From Bemisia tabaci (Eukaryota > Arthropoda > Insecta > Hemiptera > Aleyrodidae): a stretch of 64,000 nt of DNA. Of this stretch, positions 34,005-45,024 are shown one piece after another. The position numbers and the translations under genes were made by a program. A model generated the notes under the pieces. The model searched no databases, was not told the DNA's origin, and was given only the letters and a program-made list of their open reading frames with translations. Each line of letters starts with the position of its first letter. Position 1 is the first letter of the stretch. The DNA lies in NCBI RefSeq assembly GCF_918797505.1, contig NC_092794.1:70779345-70843344 (forward strand). Direction: 5' to 3'.

Positions 34005-34599
34005 GGTATGGATTCGATCGAAAAGTGAAACCGTAAACCAATCTACATGATTCGATCAACAATTATTTAAAAAAAAAAAACCCAATGTCGATTCGATCGA
34101 CATGAATCGATTGAAGAACAAAAACGTGAACCGATCGACGTGATTCCATCGACACCGATTCGATCGACAGAATTCGATCGGCTCTCAAGTTTGTCGATCG
34201 ATTCAAGGGTTCGTCGATCGACTCGCAAATTTGTCGATGAAATCGCGTCGATCGGTTCATGTTTTGGTTTTTCGATCGATTCACCGATTCGCACTGGAAA
34301 AAAAAACACATTGGATCTAGAGTCTAGACTCTTGAAAACATCGACAAGTAAATATTCTTTATTCAATCGGATTTGTGCTTAAAATCAAGAACCAAGCCGC
34401 TTAATTTGAGCGGATTTACTTTTGATTAAAGCTAAAATCTGATTGAATCAAGGGTGTTTTTTCTTGTCAATGTTTTCAAGAGTCTCGACTCTACATCCAA
34501 TGTGTTTTTTTTCTAGTGCGATACCGGTTTTTGGAAATCATCTGTGGACCGATTCACGTTTTCATTTTTCGATGGACTCATGTCGATCGAATCCATACC
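34005..34599. mobile_element. Fold-back element P, rich in TCGATCGA words, with nested F3
   Basis: The ends GGTATGGATTCGATCGA and TCGATCGAATCCATACC are exact inverted repeats. Subterminal AAAAGTGAAACCGT and ACGTTTTCATTTTTCG also pair loosely. The interior at 34084-34290 is a degenerate array of GATTCGATCGAC/GTCGATCGA units spaced irregularly. F3 interrupts the right side at 34292. No TSD was resolved and no coding frame is credible. Confidence 0.75.
34292..34518. mobile_element. CACTG-ended MITE F3, nested in P
   Basis: The left end CACTGGAAAAAAAAACACA and right end TGTGTTTTTTTTCTAGTG are inverted repeats, with the family arms ATTGGATCTAGAGTC and GACTCTACATCCAAT. A CG dinucleotide sits on both sides, consistent with a 2-bp TSD. 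The copy is 227 bp and close to F2. Confidence 0.85.
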
Positions 34600-35006
34600 A
34601 TCCTTAGAAATTGAATGATCCAGTTTCATTCTACACTTGAAGCCGGTGGATTTGAAGCACAGCTTCGCAACGACGGCCGGGGCGGCGCTTGGCTTGGCGC
34701 TTGGGCTGGTGTCAAGGTAAAACGCGCGCGACTCGCTCGCCCCGCTCCGTGGCTCCGTCCTCCTTCCAGTTCCGTTCCGTTTCCGGTCTGCCCAATTTAA
34801 CGACAAGGATACCGTTCCGTTTATCACTGCCTTTTATACCTCCTTATGATTCATCCGCTGTCACCGTCCCATGAAAAAAAGCTCACTTTCGATGACGCGC
34901 GCGCCGCCGTTGACCGTGAGACCCGCGCTCAGCGCCATCTCACGGCAACGACCGGAACTTAGCCTTGCACACACGACAAAAACATTGTGAATTTGACAGC
35001 ACTCGT
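34600..35006. other. GC-rich spacer
   Basis: Moderately GC-rich DNA with unsupported short frames. No gene or repeat was recognised. Confidence 0.4.
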
Positions 35007-35295
35007 TAGTGCTGCCGTTTCCCGGAATTACTTCCAAAATTTGGAACTTTCGAACTTAGGAACTTTTCTCGGAATCTTCTGAATCCCCAGAAGTTTCAGC
35101 TATTTTCGAAATGTCCTCGAATTTGCGGTTTTTCGCCAGTTTGACTGGCGAAAATCAAATTTAGGGACTTTCCGATCAAATTCGACGATCTTCGGAACTA
35201 AATTCGGGTGTATTTCGGAATTTTGGCAAATCAGAATATGTTCCCGGAAATCGGAATTATTTCGGAATCTTCGACAAAATAAAATGGCAGCACTG
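35007..35295. mobile_element. hAT-type element X
   Basis: The left end TAGTGCTGCCGTTT and right end AAAATGGCAGCACTG are near-exact inverted repeats. The flanks GCACTCGT (34999-35006) and GTACTCGT (35296-35303) match at seven of eight positions, a slightly decayed 8-bp TSD. The 289-bp interior is AT-rich, with many CGGAA/TTCCG words and no coding frame. Only one copy is seen. Confidence 0.8.
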
Positions 35296-37503
35296 GTACT
35301 CGTGATTTTGTCGAAGTGCGTTAAAATTCAGTACAAAACTGGACTTCTTATTATAGGGGAAAACAGCTCATTAGAGTGCACGATACTTCTCTCTCTCCCT
35401 CTTGCAAGACGTATTTATGCTGAAATGAACCAATGATTGAACCAAACTCTTATGCTAAGTGAGTCGCAGGTTATCGCTGAGAATGAGGGCAGAACCCTCG
35501 GAACGTGTTCAATTTTAATGAAATAAATAGTGCAAGTGAGTCCTATACATTATTATTTTTTACATATTAAACTTTTGCTGACTTCATAAGCGTTTCTTCA
35601 TAGTTTCTTTGTTTATTTTAGAAAAGAGGGACATATGTTTCAATTTCTTCTGCATTGACGAAAGTGAAAACTAATGCAGGGAAAATTATCCGGGAGGGGT
35701 TTGCATTCGTTAGAAGAAAGACGCAATGATCCAAAAATTACAGGAAATAATTGGTGAAAAATACCTCAAAAAGGTCCGACCTATTATCTTACTTTGCATG
35801 ACGGCACGGAATCAATGCGTAGCATGGATCGCTATTGAGAACATAAAGGATCGAGAAAACAAAACATATTTTGATTTCAATTGGAGTTTTTGGAGGATGA
35901 TTGCAAACGTGCAGCGTTCTGCATGACGCGGAAAAAACCAGATTTAAATTTGTTAAAACCGAAAAAAGCCGCAAGAGGATCCTGACTTCCAAAAGAGCTC
36001 AATTTGACGCGAGAAAGGTTCCTCTTTGTGATCGGCGTAAAATATATTAGTTAATAATAGTGCCCCTCCAGGTGAAAAATCTAAAAGCTCCGAACTAGTT
36101 TCATCCAGTTTCAGTCGATCGAGCTGTGCACGGCTGCGCTTGTTTTTTGCCCAAATTTTTGCAGACGAACCTGGATTTTTCGCAATTTCCTCGCTTCGTT
36201 TCCCAGAAAAAGCGAAAATTTAATGGAGTCGTTCGTCGGCGGTGGAGGGGCAAAACGGATCGTTTTGACGCATGAATGACGAGATGAATCCGCTGAGAGC
36301 CTAATCGTCGCTTGGCTCACATAAGGGCGTAACCACACATTGAGATGAGCCCGGAAAAGCATTGAAACGTATGGAAGACAGGGTTCATTGCGTGGGACAG
36401 TTACGCCCTTTTGTCAGGTAGGCAACGTAATGATGAGCGCACGCCTCTGTCTAGGTGCGGGCGGAGAGGGGGAGGCAAAGAGAAAGATACTCCGAGGCAG
36501 ACACTGAAAAAACTCCATCGAACGGTTAAAATCAACCGTAGGATTTGATTGCATACTTTTAAAAGCATTTTAAGTTTAAAACGATGTGACGCACACAGCA
36601 TTTAACATTTCGGCCCAGCCGAGGATACGAAATGTCATGTTTTCCGTCTTTTTCGCTCTGCTCACGTAAAGCGGATGATATCGACTCTCATTTCAACTCC
36701 CCGTAATATTTCCGGCCCCAGATCTTCTCTATTCCAAATGGATGAGCAGCCATAACGGTTTATAATTAACTATCGAGGTACAGTCAAAGTTTTCCCTGTA
36801 TAACAGAGCACGGATTTAAAAAGTAAAATAACTAAGTATGGTGGCGTTCTCAACCGCTGCTTTGCAGACCTCATTCGGTTGTTACAGAAAATTCTAAAAA
36901 CTTATTATCTCACTTTCCTCGTGTATTGTGTATGCTTCAGCGTTATAAAAGATGTCATAGTGTCTAGTGTGCGGTCATCTGAGCATCTTTTTTGATCCCT
37001 CGACTTCGTTATTCTCTATGCTTGTTTAAAGAGACAAAATTGTTTCGAAGGAGCAATATTTTCAAGTGTTGAGCGAGGACAAACTATGGTGATAAGATCC
37101 ATTCGTATCGTTTAAACCGTGTTTTTCAGATCGGACCAGCCTCTAAGCCGTGGCGCGTTTTACACACTCAAAATAGGGAGTCAATGTGAGCGATACACGC
37201 AGAGGTCCAATATTTTTCGTTTCATAGGTTTTTGAGGAGGATTTTGAAGGAAAACTATGTACCTGGAAACTTGTGGGACTGTGATCGTGTTTTGAATATT
37301 TTACAGATGATTCGTTTTCAGACTATAGATAAGGTGTTTTTCGGCACGAAGATTCCTTCATGATTCAACCACAGTGTGAAATATTCGATTTTCCTCAAAT
37401 AGTCCAACCAAAGGTTTAAAAATGAAATACATCGATCGTATTCAGATTGTATCGTGCAATAGCTAAAGATCAGCACAAAAACATGAACTTTTTTTTCAGT
37501 GCA
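35296..37503. other. AT-rich unique spacer
   Basis: No gene was supported. A weak fold-back of about 90 bp lies at 36323-36413, where AAGGGCGTAAC pairs with GTTACGCCCTT. The frame at 35726-35926 has no recognised motif. Confidence 0.4.
36323..36413. repeat. Small fold-back repeat
   Basis: AAGGGCGTAAC and GTTACGCCCTT are exact 11-bp inverted repeats. The inner segments CATTGAGATGAGCCCGG and CAGGGTTCATTGCG pair imperfectly. The size and layout resemble the short C-type hairpins, but the termini differ. It is the only copy seen. Confidence 0.5.
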
Positions 37504-37732
37504 CACTGCAAAAAAAGTCTCTCGGATCCGAAGTCCAGACCCCTAAAAAAGTTTGACAAGAAAAAATACTCTGGAATCAATCGAATTTTTGCTTGAATCA
37601 AGAACCAAGTCTCTCAATTTCAGCGGATTTCCTCTTACCTCAAGCAAAAATCCAATCAAATCGAGAGTATTTTTCTCTGTCAGATTTTTCAAGAGTCTGG
37701 ACTCTGGATCCGAGAGACTTTTTTCTCCAGTG
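37504..37732. mobile_element. CACTG-ended MITE F4, diverged
   Basis: The left end CACTGCAAAAAAAGTC and right end GACTTTTTTCTCCAGTG are inverted, with TCTCGGATCCGAAGTCCAGA and TCTGGACTCTGGATCCGAGA inside. The sequence differs from F1-F3 (TCTCGGATCC in place of ATTGGATCTA), so this is a distinct subfamily. CA occurs on both sides as a possible 2-bp TSD. Element A6 begins 5 bp further on. Confidence 0.82.
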
Positions 37733-37737
37733 CAATG

Positions 37738-37983
37738 CTGCCGTGCTAAGGAAGAACGCCGTATGAGCCTCCAGACGTTGCCAAGTTTCTTCCGATAAAA
37801 ACCGAATTTACCGGGAAAATTGCGAATATTATTTTCCAAAATTTCCAGCCAATTTCGCACACAATTTAATCTTAAATATCTGAAATTTCAAGGGATATGC
37901 ATGAATGTTGCCAAAAATACATGTCTTATCAAGGGAAATTTAGCAACTCTCGAATGTTCATGCGATCTTCCTTAGCACGGCAG
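37738..37983. mobile_element. Family A MITE, full length (A6)
   Basis: The left end CTGCCGTGCTAAGGAAGAAC and right end GATCTTCCTTAGCACGGCAG are inverted repeats, with inner GCCTCCAGACGTTGCCAAGT and TTTAGCAACTCTCGAATGTT. The flanks AATG and GATG share three bases, a decayed 4-bp TSD. Confidence 0.87.
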
Positions 37984-38395
37984 GATGGTCTAGAGGAATA
38001 ACACAGGTTGGCTGAGAGGTAGATTGGACGTGGATTTCCATGAGCTCGACGGCGACGCTGCGTTCGCGTTCGGGTAACGGGCAGTCAGGCACGGATTCCT
38101 CTCTCAGGAGCGAAATGTGAAGGTCTCCGTCGCGTCGCGGCGATGCGATGGTGCAACAGCCAGAGAAAACGCTCGAGCGACGAGCCATGCGATGGTCGGA
38201 AAGGTCCTGGGTTCAACACCCGTGACTGGCCCTCAATTTGTCACCGACTTGTCGCTTCGCTCGTCGCCGGATAGACACATCCATACCTACACTAGTTCCT
38301 CCGGGCGCTTGCGCAATGCATGCACGCTCCTTTTCAAATGCTCTGTCCTCTACTTTTCGCTCTTTCGAACCATCTCCCAAAGCCAGGGACGAGAG
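37984..38395. other. Spacer
   Basis: No gene was recognised. The segment GGTCCTGGGTTCAACACCCG near 38203 resembles a pol III B box or tRNA T-arm, but no matching acceptor or anticodon arms could be built around it. Confidence 0.35.
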
Positions 38396-38612
38396 ACCCT
38401 CCACTGGCCTCTTGCCTCTTGGCATCGGGTGGAAGCTTTTACTCTCAGGGATTCAACCTCGTGGACAATGGAGGTGTTGCATGTGTGAGGAATTTGCGGT
38501 TTGACTGTTGTTCCGTGTGTAAAAGTTCGCGGGAAACACGATGGTGCCACTGATTTTCTCTGGAATCAACTCCCAAGCTCAAAAAAAGCTGTCAAGTTGA
38601 GACCAAAATTCT
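38396..38612 (+). repeat. Dispersed repeat L plus left arm of family J (L2/J2)
   Basis: The L part (38396-38475) matches 25250-25330 inverted. It is followed without a gap by a J arm (38486-38612), with GTGAGGAATTTGCGG, GTAAAAGTTCGCGGGAAACA, GGTGCCACTGATTTTCTCTG and CTCAAAAAAAGCTGTCAAGT. The second J arm present in J1 is absent. The sequence is then joined directly to fragment K3. Confidence 0.7.
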
Positions 38613-38620
38613 AAGGGAAC

Positions 38621-39027
38621 GACATGAACGAAAAAATTATGAAAGAACAAACATAAATGTGGTTTAATAAGTTTAACTTCCGCCGCCGCGCCGCGCCGCG
38701 CTGACCGCACTGTGTTTGGCGCAATGCGTGAAGTATTCATGCAGTTTTGTAGGCGTTATGCGTTTCTCGCCGACCGCTGCTGCACGCACCGTGTTTGACG
38801 CAGTGCGTGAAGTATTCATACGGTCTTGTAGGCGCTATGCGTTTCACACCGCCTGCTGCTGACCGCAGCGACCGCACTGTCTTTGACGCAATGCGTGAAG
38901 TATTCATGTGGTCTTGTAGGCGCTAATATGTGTTACATGCCGTGCCGCGCCGGGGTTTCTCCTTTTCATCTCAAGTTCTCGTTATCATTGCTCTCTGCGC
39001 CGCGCCGTTCCAGGCCAAATTCCGTGA
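38621..39027 (+). mobile_element. Family K fragment (K3)
   Basis: This matches K1 from about 1974 to 2385 in the same direction: ATGAACGAAAAAATTATGAA, AACAAACATAAATGTGGTTT, three tandem units with GCGTGAAGTATTCATGCAGT, and the CTCTGCGCCGCGCCG block. Both transposon ends are missing. The tandem units here start near 38717, 38799 and 38886. Confidence 0.85.
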
Positions 39028-39952
39028 AAGTAGAGCCGAGAGGGTTCCTAAAGGGAGATGATTCAGTTTCAGAATTGTTTCAAGACATAACGGTTGAAAG
39101 GATGCGGTGGCTTGTTGAATAGTTGCATTCTACCGACGGTATATTAGTAAAAAATTACAGGCAACAACATGTTGGCAAATCATGAGAACCTTCGACCCGC
39201 CAAATTTTGCAATGCACTCCGCGATACCGCGCTAAAAATATCCCTGTCATGGTGTTGAGTTAATTTGAGAGAAGAAGAAAAAAAAAAGAAAGAATAGTTC
39301 CATTAAGTACAATAAGTGCACATCCGCCAGAATAAAAACATCATAGCTCGATAGTGCGGATAAATAAAAACAAATACGACTGTAAAAAGGAAAAAGTAGT
39401 GGGTGAAAGTCGAGAAAAACTGGAGTGCCAACGTGAAACTGGATGGTGTTTTTTGTTTGCTTTTAGAGATTTTGTCATTCGTATCTAGTGCGAACGTTCA
39501 AAGCTCCGCTTCGACACATCGATTTTTAACGGGGTCTGTCAAACGAGGAAAAAATGGCGGGCAAGGACTCGGCTGGAGAACGGAAGAAGTAAACTTTTGC
39601 AAATTCATAAATTCGCCGCGGCTTGGTGCGGATTCGGGGAAACGAAAATTGGATTGGATGTCGACGGATTAAACTTGATTATACTTCCGACCCTAGATGT
39701 TCCCGCTTTCCAGGACGGGATGAGGAGGGTCCTTATAGGCTCTTCCGAGAGGAGTCCGCTCTCATCCTCTTTTCTCATTCTCGCTTTTCCTCACTTCCTC
39801 CTTTCTCCGCGCGCCATGCCCTTATTATTCCTTACATTTTTTTCATTCGCAGCCATATCTCGGCCTCTCCAGACCAGAGTTTTTGATTTCTCCAGAATTC
39901 TGAGAATTTCCCTTCGCGATCAAAACAAGGGTCGAAGTCAGGCACTAATGGG
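39028..39952. other. Unique spacer
   Basis: No gene was supported. The 133-codon frame at 39597-39998 runs into element D2 and contains no motif. Confidence 0.4.
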
Positions 39953-40110
39953 CTATTGGCGGATCCACAAATTGGCAACATTGGTTTTTTCCATTTAAAC
40001 CCATGGAAATGTATCGATTCTTGGAGGGGCCAGATGCTCCGAGACGAATCGATTTAATGTATAGGTTTAAATGGAGAAAATCCGTTGTTGCCAAATTGCT
40101 GGATCCGCCT
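39953..40110. mobile_element. Family D MITE (D2)
   Basis: The arms GGCGGATCCACAAATTGGCA and TTGCCAAATTGCTGGATCCG enclose CCATTTAAACCCATGGAAAT and ATAGGTTTAAATGG with paired ATCGATT blocks. The loop GGGGCCAGATGCTCCGAG resembles the one in D3. The outermost 5 bp are eroded and no TSD can be read. Confidence 0.85.
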
Positions 40111-41640
40111 GTGCTGATTGCTAACATCTCTAGACTCTCCCGGAGTTGCGAGAAAAATCTGTAATGCTTGCTAAGTTTTGGCAGTTCAAGACCTCATCGA
40201 TATCGACTAGAATAGGGAAAACGTCATGAATGAATAGCATGCACACGGTGCAAAAACTTCGATCAAGTATTTCGAAGCATGCAACCTTGCTGGAATTTTT
40301 CAAATTTTTGATTTTTTTCCCGAATTTAACATGAAAAAACCAGGAAAACTCTTTCAAAAACATCTATTGTTAAACATCAAACAATATCACAATGTTTTAC
40401 TGAGTTTTCCCTCGAACGATACAAATAAGTGGGGTGTATGACTCAACAAGATTGCGACCGAACTTGTTTTTTTCCAGCTTCTGGGATTCACAGATGAACT
40501 GGGTGCTGCGAATTTTTTTGTTTACACACATTTTTCGTCGTGAGAACTTGGAGGAAAAACGATGAAAGTTTGAAGGTACTTTGACAGGAGGCTCCTTCAA
40601 GCGACTTGAGGTCACGAGGACGCTGCATGTGAGGACATGTCACCGCCCCTCTGGCGTAACGGCGTGTCTCAATTTCCTCATGAGCCCTGGGTTACATTCA
40701 AACCTATGCTTCCTGGGGCTCATGCGAAGATCGAGTTACGGTAGGGGAGAGACGATATCCCGGGTTTGTTTGCCCCATCCAAGAATAGAAATACGTGCAG
40801 GTTAGAGTCATGTAAAAAATATTGAAAAATCAAGTTCCTCGGGCAGACATAGGAAAAAAGAAAATTACAAAGAAATAAAAAAAAATACAACGATTGACGT
40901 AAGTTGGTTGTTCCGAAAAGAAAAAATTAAAGCGGGTAAAATTTTGAAACGTTACAGGCCTGATTATTAACACGAGCCATAGCCACCTTTCTATCTACTT
41001 GGAGTTTCTCGTGCAAAGTATTTCAAATGCTTAAAATTTTAGAATCCTCCTCAGTTGGCTGCCATTTTGAAGGTATTCGAAAATGTGCATAATCCAAATT
41101 CTGGGCGCTTTAGGACAGGATTGTCTATTTCAGCCCGAATTTATGTCAGCGTATTAGGCAGGCTCCGGTGTGATCTAGTCTGGGCTCAAACTTGAATGGA
41201 CTGGATGTAAAAACGGAATTACTAATTTTGTACTTAAACGGATGCTAATGCTTTTTATGAGCTCGAAACAACTGATCGCACGTATGTCTTCTCGACGCAT
41301 CTTTTCTTCATTTCGCAGTGAGTATTTTGACCTAGATTCCGCAGGTTTATTTTAATGGTGGTTTCGAGAAGGACCACTTGGTTCAAGCAGGAGTTGAAAA
41401 AATTCAATAAATTTGTTTTAAGAGATTCCGGCTTCCGGTCAAACGACCCGGGACTCGGCAGAGAATAATGTGACATTCTCTTGCTCTGCCCCGCTCAATC
41501 GATGTTTCGTCGACTCCTGGGGGAAAAAAGTTTGCCGTGGATAAAGGATAATCCAAATCGTGGGCGAAATAACGACAGAACGTGCCTAAATCATTATTTA
41601 AAATATCTTACTTTATACATACCTCCGTGTAAATTTGCAA
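40111..41640. other. Unique spacer
   Basis: No gene was supported. A faint fold-back with ATGAGCCCTGGG and CCTGGGGCTCAT lies near 40680-40730; it resembles the C-family core but lacks its arms. Confidence 0.4.
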
Positions 41641-41860
41641 AAGTAAAGTACAGGGAAAAGGTAAAAAAGTGAAAAAAGGAGAGAAATGGGGTAGGGAGGG
41701 TAAAGGGATAGGAGGGGTAGAACCAGGTAGGGGGAAGGGACTTCGGGGGGTGGAGCGAAAAGGGGTAAAGGGGGGGGAAGGAATAGGGAAAGCAAGAGGA
41801 AAAAAGGAAAGGGGGGAAGTGAAAAGGGGGGGGTAAAAAAGTGAGGGGTGAGGGGGGGGT
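41641..41860. repeat. Polypurine tract
   Basis: About 220 bases are almost entirely purine on the plus strand (GGGAAAGG, GGGGTAAAGG and similar words). It directly precedes the retrotransposon 3' end, so the two may have been joined at insertion. The tract gives rise to Pro/Leu/Phe-rich minus-strand frames that are not genes. Confidence 0.75.
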
Positions 41861-42512
41861 GCTCAGCAAAGCATAGTCCTGGAGGATGGTCAACATATAG
41901 AAAGTTGCGAACAATACAAGTACCTGGGGGTGAACCTGACTTCGGATGGGAAGCTGGATCAGGCCATTCGGGACCGTAATCTTCTAGGAAGGAAAGCCAT
42001 CGCCATGCTTAATGGGATCCTTTGGGACCAAAGGATTTCCAAAGACAACAAGAAGAGGATTTATAACTCGGTTGTCAAGCCTATTATCACCTATGGCAGT
42101 GAAGTGTGGCAGTTGAAGAAGCGGACCCAAGAAATGCTCAAGGCGACCGAGATGGATTTCTGGCGAAGATCGGCTGGAATCTCGAGGAGAGAACGTGTCA
42201 GGAATGAACGTGTCCGAGAGATAATGGGCGTTGAGGGGACGATTGTGCACGATATCATGACCAAGCAATTGGTATGGTATGGGCATGTGCAGAGAATGGC
42301 TGATACCAGGTTGCCGAAGAAGGTGTTGGAGTGGGTCCCCCCAGGTAGGCGACGGAGAGGGCGTCCAGCCAAACGGTGGGTAGAGGGCATCCGTGAAGAG
42401 ATGGAGAGATGCCAGCTTCCGGAGGATCTCTACCATGACAGATTCCTGTGGAGAATAGGCGTCGCAGAGCGCCCTAGTGCGCCGTAAAAGCGGCTCATAC
42501 ATACATACATAT
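41861..42512 (+). pseudogene. 5'-truncated non-LTR retrotransposon, reverse transcriptase C-terminal part
   Basis: From 41861 to a stop at 42485-42487 an open frame encodes the end of a retrotransposon polyprotein. Visible features are the CEQYKYLGVNLTSDGK segment typical of the region after the reverse transcriptase catalytic core, TYGSEVWQL, and the conserved 3' region with RNERVREIMGVE, QLVWYGHVQRM, RLPKKVLEW and PGRRRRGRPAKRW. This motif set is common in non-LTR elements, and I favour the RTE or a Jockey-like clade. The catalytic YxDD motif and the endonuclease lie upstream and are missing, as expected for 5' truncation. The frame has no internal stop, so the insertion is fairly recent. 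The element ends in a short CATA microsatellite (about 42499-42510), a non-poly-A tail like those of RTE elements. Confidence 0.88.
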
Positions 42513-42866
42513 TCTAAAAATCAGATTCACGGGTGGAATTTTCATCCTCTACTTTTCAAATTTGAAACGATTGTAAGAAAAATTAACAGTGTAAATGTAT
42601 CCGGGAAAAATGTTTTCTCCAAAAAATAAAGTAAGCAATGAAATGAGCCCCGCTGTAATATTCAAATGGAAAGGAGAGATCGTTTGAGTGCAACGTTTGA
42701 ATGTGTAATTCGATAACTTTTGATTCGAAGGGATTTGTGTTAACTGAAGGAGCGCTGAGGCGCGCTTTACGTCATCAATCCGTTGCGCTGAATCCAAGAC
42801 CAGAGAGAGTGGGTAACCGATCATCTGAATCCTTTTGAGGATCGAGCCTAAGGAGGGTTACCTATA
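42513..42866. other. Unique spacer
   Basis: AT-rich, no feature recognised. Confidence 0.4.
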
Positions 42867-43119
42867 CTGCCATGCTAAGGAAAAACGCCGTATGAGCCTT
42901 TAGACGTTGCCAAATTTCCTTATACAAATCAAGACTTTCCAGGAAAATTTGTTAATATTTTTCCTCCGATTTTTCAGTGGATGTCGTTCGTAATTTGATC
43001 TGAAAAGTCTGAAACTTTGACGGAGAAATATTCATAACTTTCCCCAAAAATAAATATTTTCTAAGAGGGAATTTGGCAACATTCGGATGCTCATACGGCG
43101 TTTTTCTTCAGCACGTTAG
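42867..43119. mobile_element. Family A MITE, full length (A7)
   Basis: The left end CTGCCATGCTAAGGAAAAAC and right end GTTTTTCTTCAGCACGTTAG are inverted repeats, with GAGCCTTTAGACGTTGCCAA and TTTGGCAACATTCGGATGCT inside. TATA and TATG flank it, three of four bases of a TSD. Confidence 0.85.
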
Positions 43120-43548
43120 TATGAAGTTCCGAGTCGATGGGCGGAAGATGGATTCCCAGGAAGCTACTTCCACCTTCCCGCCAAACGAGATGCACCGACG
43201 GCTACTCCAGATCTTCGTCCACAACCGGGCTTAGGCCTCGGTCAAAGGTTAACCTCAAATAATGCCTCAGTTAATTGGCAACGGCCACGAAGGCGGCTTT
43301 GCTACGAAAATTTGTGTACGGCGGCTACACCTTGAGGCGCAGCGATCTGAAAGGGTTGGGCATGGCGGAGAAGGGGTTGGGCTGGGGTCCCGGATCGTAA
43401 CCTCTCTCACGGCGCGGTCGCCAAGGTGTGAAGTAGGACACAGGCCTTTGGGAGCCGGTCTAGAAGATCGTGGTAGCCGGTTTAATGCCGCGCGCCGCGT
43501 TTTTTGGCCCTGAATTTAGTGGAGCTCTTGAGGGATGCAGGACCTGAA
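43120..43548. other. Spacer
   Basis: Moderately GC-rich sequence precedes the J3 arm. It may include an older L- or J-type repeat (GGTGTGAAGTAGG, GGGAGCCGG), but the match is too weak to claim. No gene was recognised. Confidence 0.35.
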
Positions 43549-43690
43549 CGCGTCAGGGATTTGCGATCTAAGTACTTTTTCTTACGTAAACTTTCGTGAA
43601 TAACACAACGTCACCATTGGTTTCCTCGAAAACTAACTCCCAAGCTCAAAAAAGGTTCTCAAAGTCGAGGCCCCCTCCATTCGTCATTAA
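43549..43690 (+). repeat. Family J arm, diverged (J3)
   Basis: The order of J-arm blocks is kept: CAGGGATTTGCGATCT, CGTAAACTTTCGTG, CACCATTGGTTTCCTCGAAA and CTAACTCCCAAGCTCAAAAA. Similarity to J1 is clearly lower than that of J2. The partner arm is missing. Confidence 0.6.
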
Positions 43691-44643
43691 TCAGAGGTTT
43701 GATAATTTCTAAAATAAAATTGATACATTTTATCTCGCATCCATTGAATAATAGGAGATACCAATTGGTTTTAAATGATACGTTCAGTGCGTATTGACGA
43801 GGGAGAGGTACTTACACGGGTTTAGATAGAATAAATAGGTAATAAATTCACTTTATGCCTGATTTTCACTTCCAATCCTTCAATTCTGAGCTATACTTTA
43901 ACCGCAATTATTGAATAGATACTTCCATGCAAAACGTTAAGATTTCTCTGATGAAATTTTCGTTTCGTTTTTGCTTTTGTGAACCCAACCACGTTCTTCA
44001 AAGCTTTTCAAGTGGGTCGGAGGATATTTTATTTCCTTTCTTTCTTTATTTCTTTCTTTTCTCAATAAGCAGACGTTAATTTAATGTAGTGTTACATAGT
44101 TGTGTATGAATACATTTGCATCCTTGGGTCAAGCAAATTATAATCGCGTTGCCATTTCCAAGTGTCGGTCGAAGTTCATTGCCTTATATTTAAATGCTGT
44201 GTATCAAGACAAGAGCACTACATTCATTCGGGATGTACTCGATCGACTGAGATTATCCCTCATATTCTTCGGGCAACACCGAACCAAACCCCATCCAAAA
44301 CAAATGAGTTGATCAAATAAACCCCAAACGAATAACTCCACCGCTGCTACGCCGCGGTTCAAGGGTGGAAGGGTGATGGCCCGTTCCAGGATAATTTACT
44401 GTGAGGGTGGAAGGGGTAGGGGTGGGGATGGGGGTGCTACGAGCCCCCTCCGACTTACGGCCACGTTGCGTTTGTTTATACTTGACATACCAGTAACCCA
44501 CCTCAAGTTGCGTCGATCGCCGAGGAGTATAAACTAGGAACTCTGAAAACTAGACACACTGCTCGACGAGAGAACCCACTGACTCCTTACACTGAACTCA
44601 ACTCGAGGTTGCGTTTTCATATTATATTATAATTTGGACGGCG
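43691..44643. other. AT-rich unique spacer
   Basis: No gene was supported; short frames lack motifs. A GC-rich patch lies at about 44340-44460. Confidence 0.4.
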
Positions 44644-44647
44644 TTAA

Positions 44648-44870
44648 ACAGAAAGGAACCAAGCCACATCGGGATTGAACCGAGAAAAAGAGGTTTTAAG
44701 TGTGGCTCCTACATAACACTAAATGTAAAAGATAAACTTCAAGTTCAATTTCTGCAAAATTTGCTCCAACAAAAACTTTGAATTTTCGGCGATAGATAGT
44801 ACAGCAGTGGTTGAGTTCAAAACGACTCATGACTCAATTTTTTCCAAAATGTGGGTTGGTCCCTTTCTGC
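44648..44870. mobile_element. TTAA-flanked MITE U
   Basis: The left end ACAGAAAGGAACCAAGCCAC and right end GTGGGTTGGTCCCTTTCTGC are inverted repeats with a few mismatches. TTAA lies at 44644-44647 and 44871-44874. TTAA duplications are used by piggyBac and Kolobok elements. The termini do not match classical piggyBac ends, so the family is left open. GGGATTGAACCGAG inside the left arm resembles an inverted pol III B box, but no tRNA fold was found. Confidence 0.75.
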
Positions 44871-45024
44871 TTAACTCAGTCCATTTAGTGACCACGCAGA
44901 CCGTCTACGGTTTCTTTAACATAAAACAGGAGAAAAGACTCTTCTTGGCCTAAAATCAATTTTAAAGCCATATGACTTTGAACAGAGGTACACAAAAATT
45001 TGAGCTTTGTATTTTGAATGAGGG

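Noticed and set aside
38190..38225. Possible tRNA T-arm (GGGTTCAACACCC)
   Set aside because: No acceptor, D or anticodon arm could be placed at the right distance.
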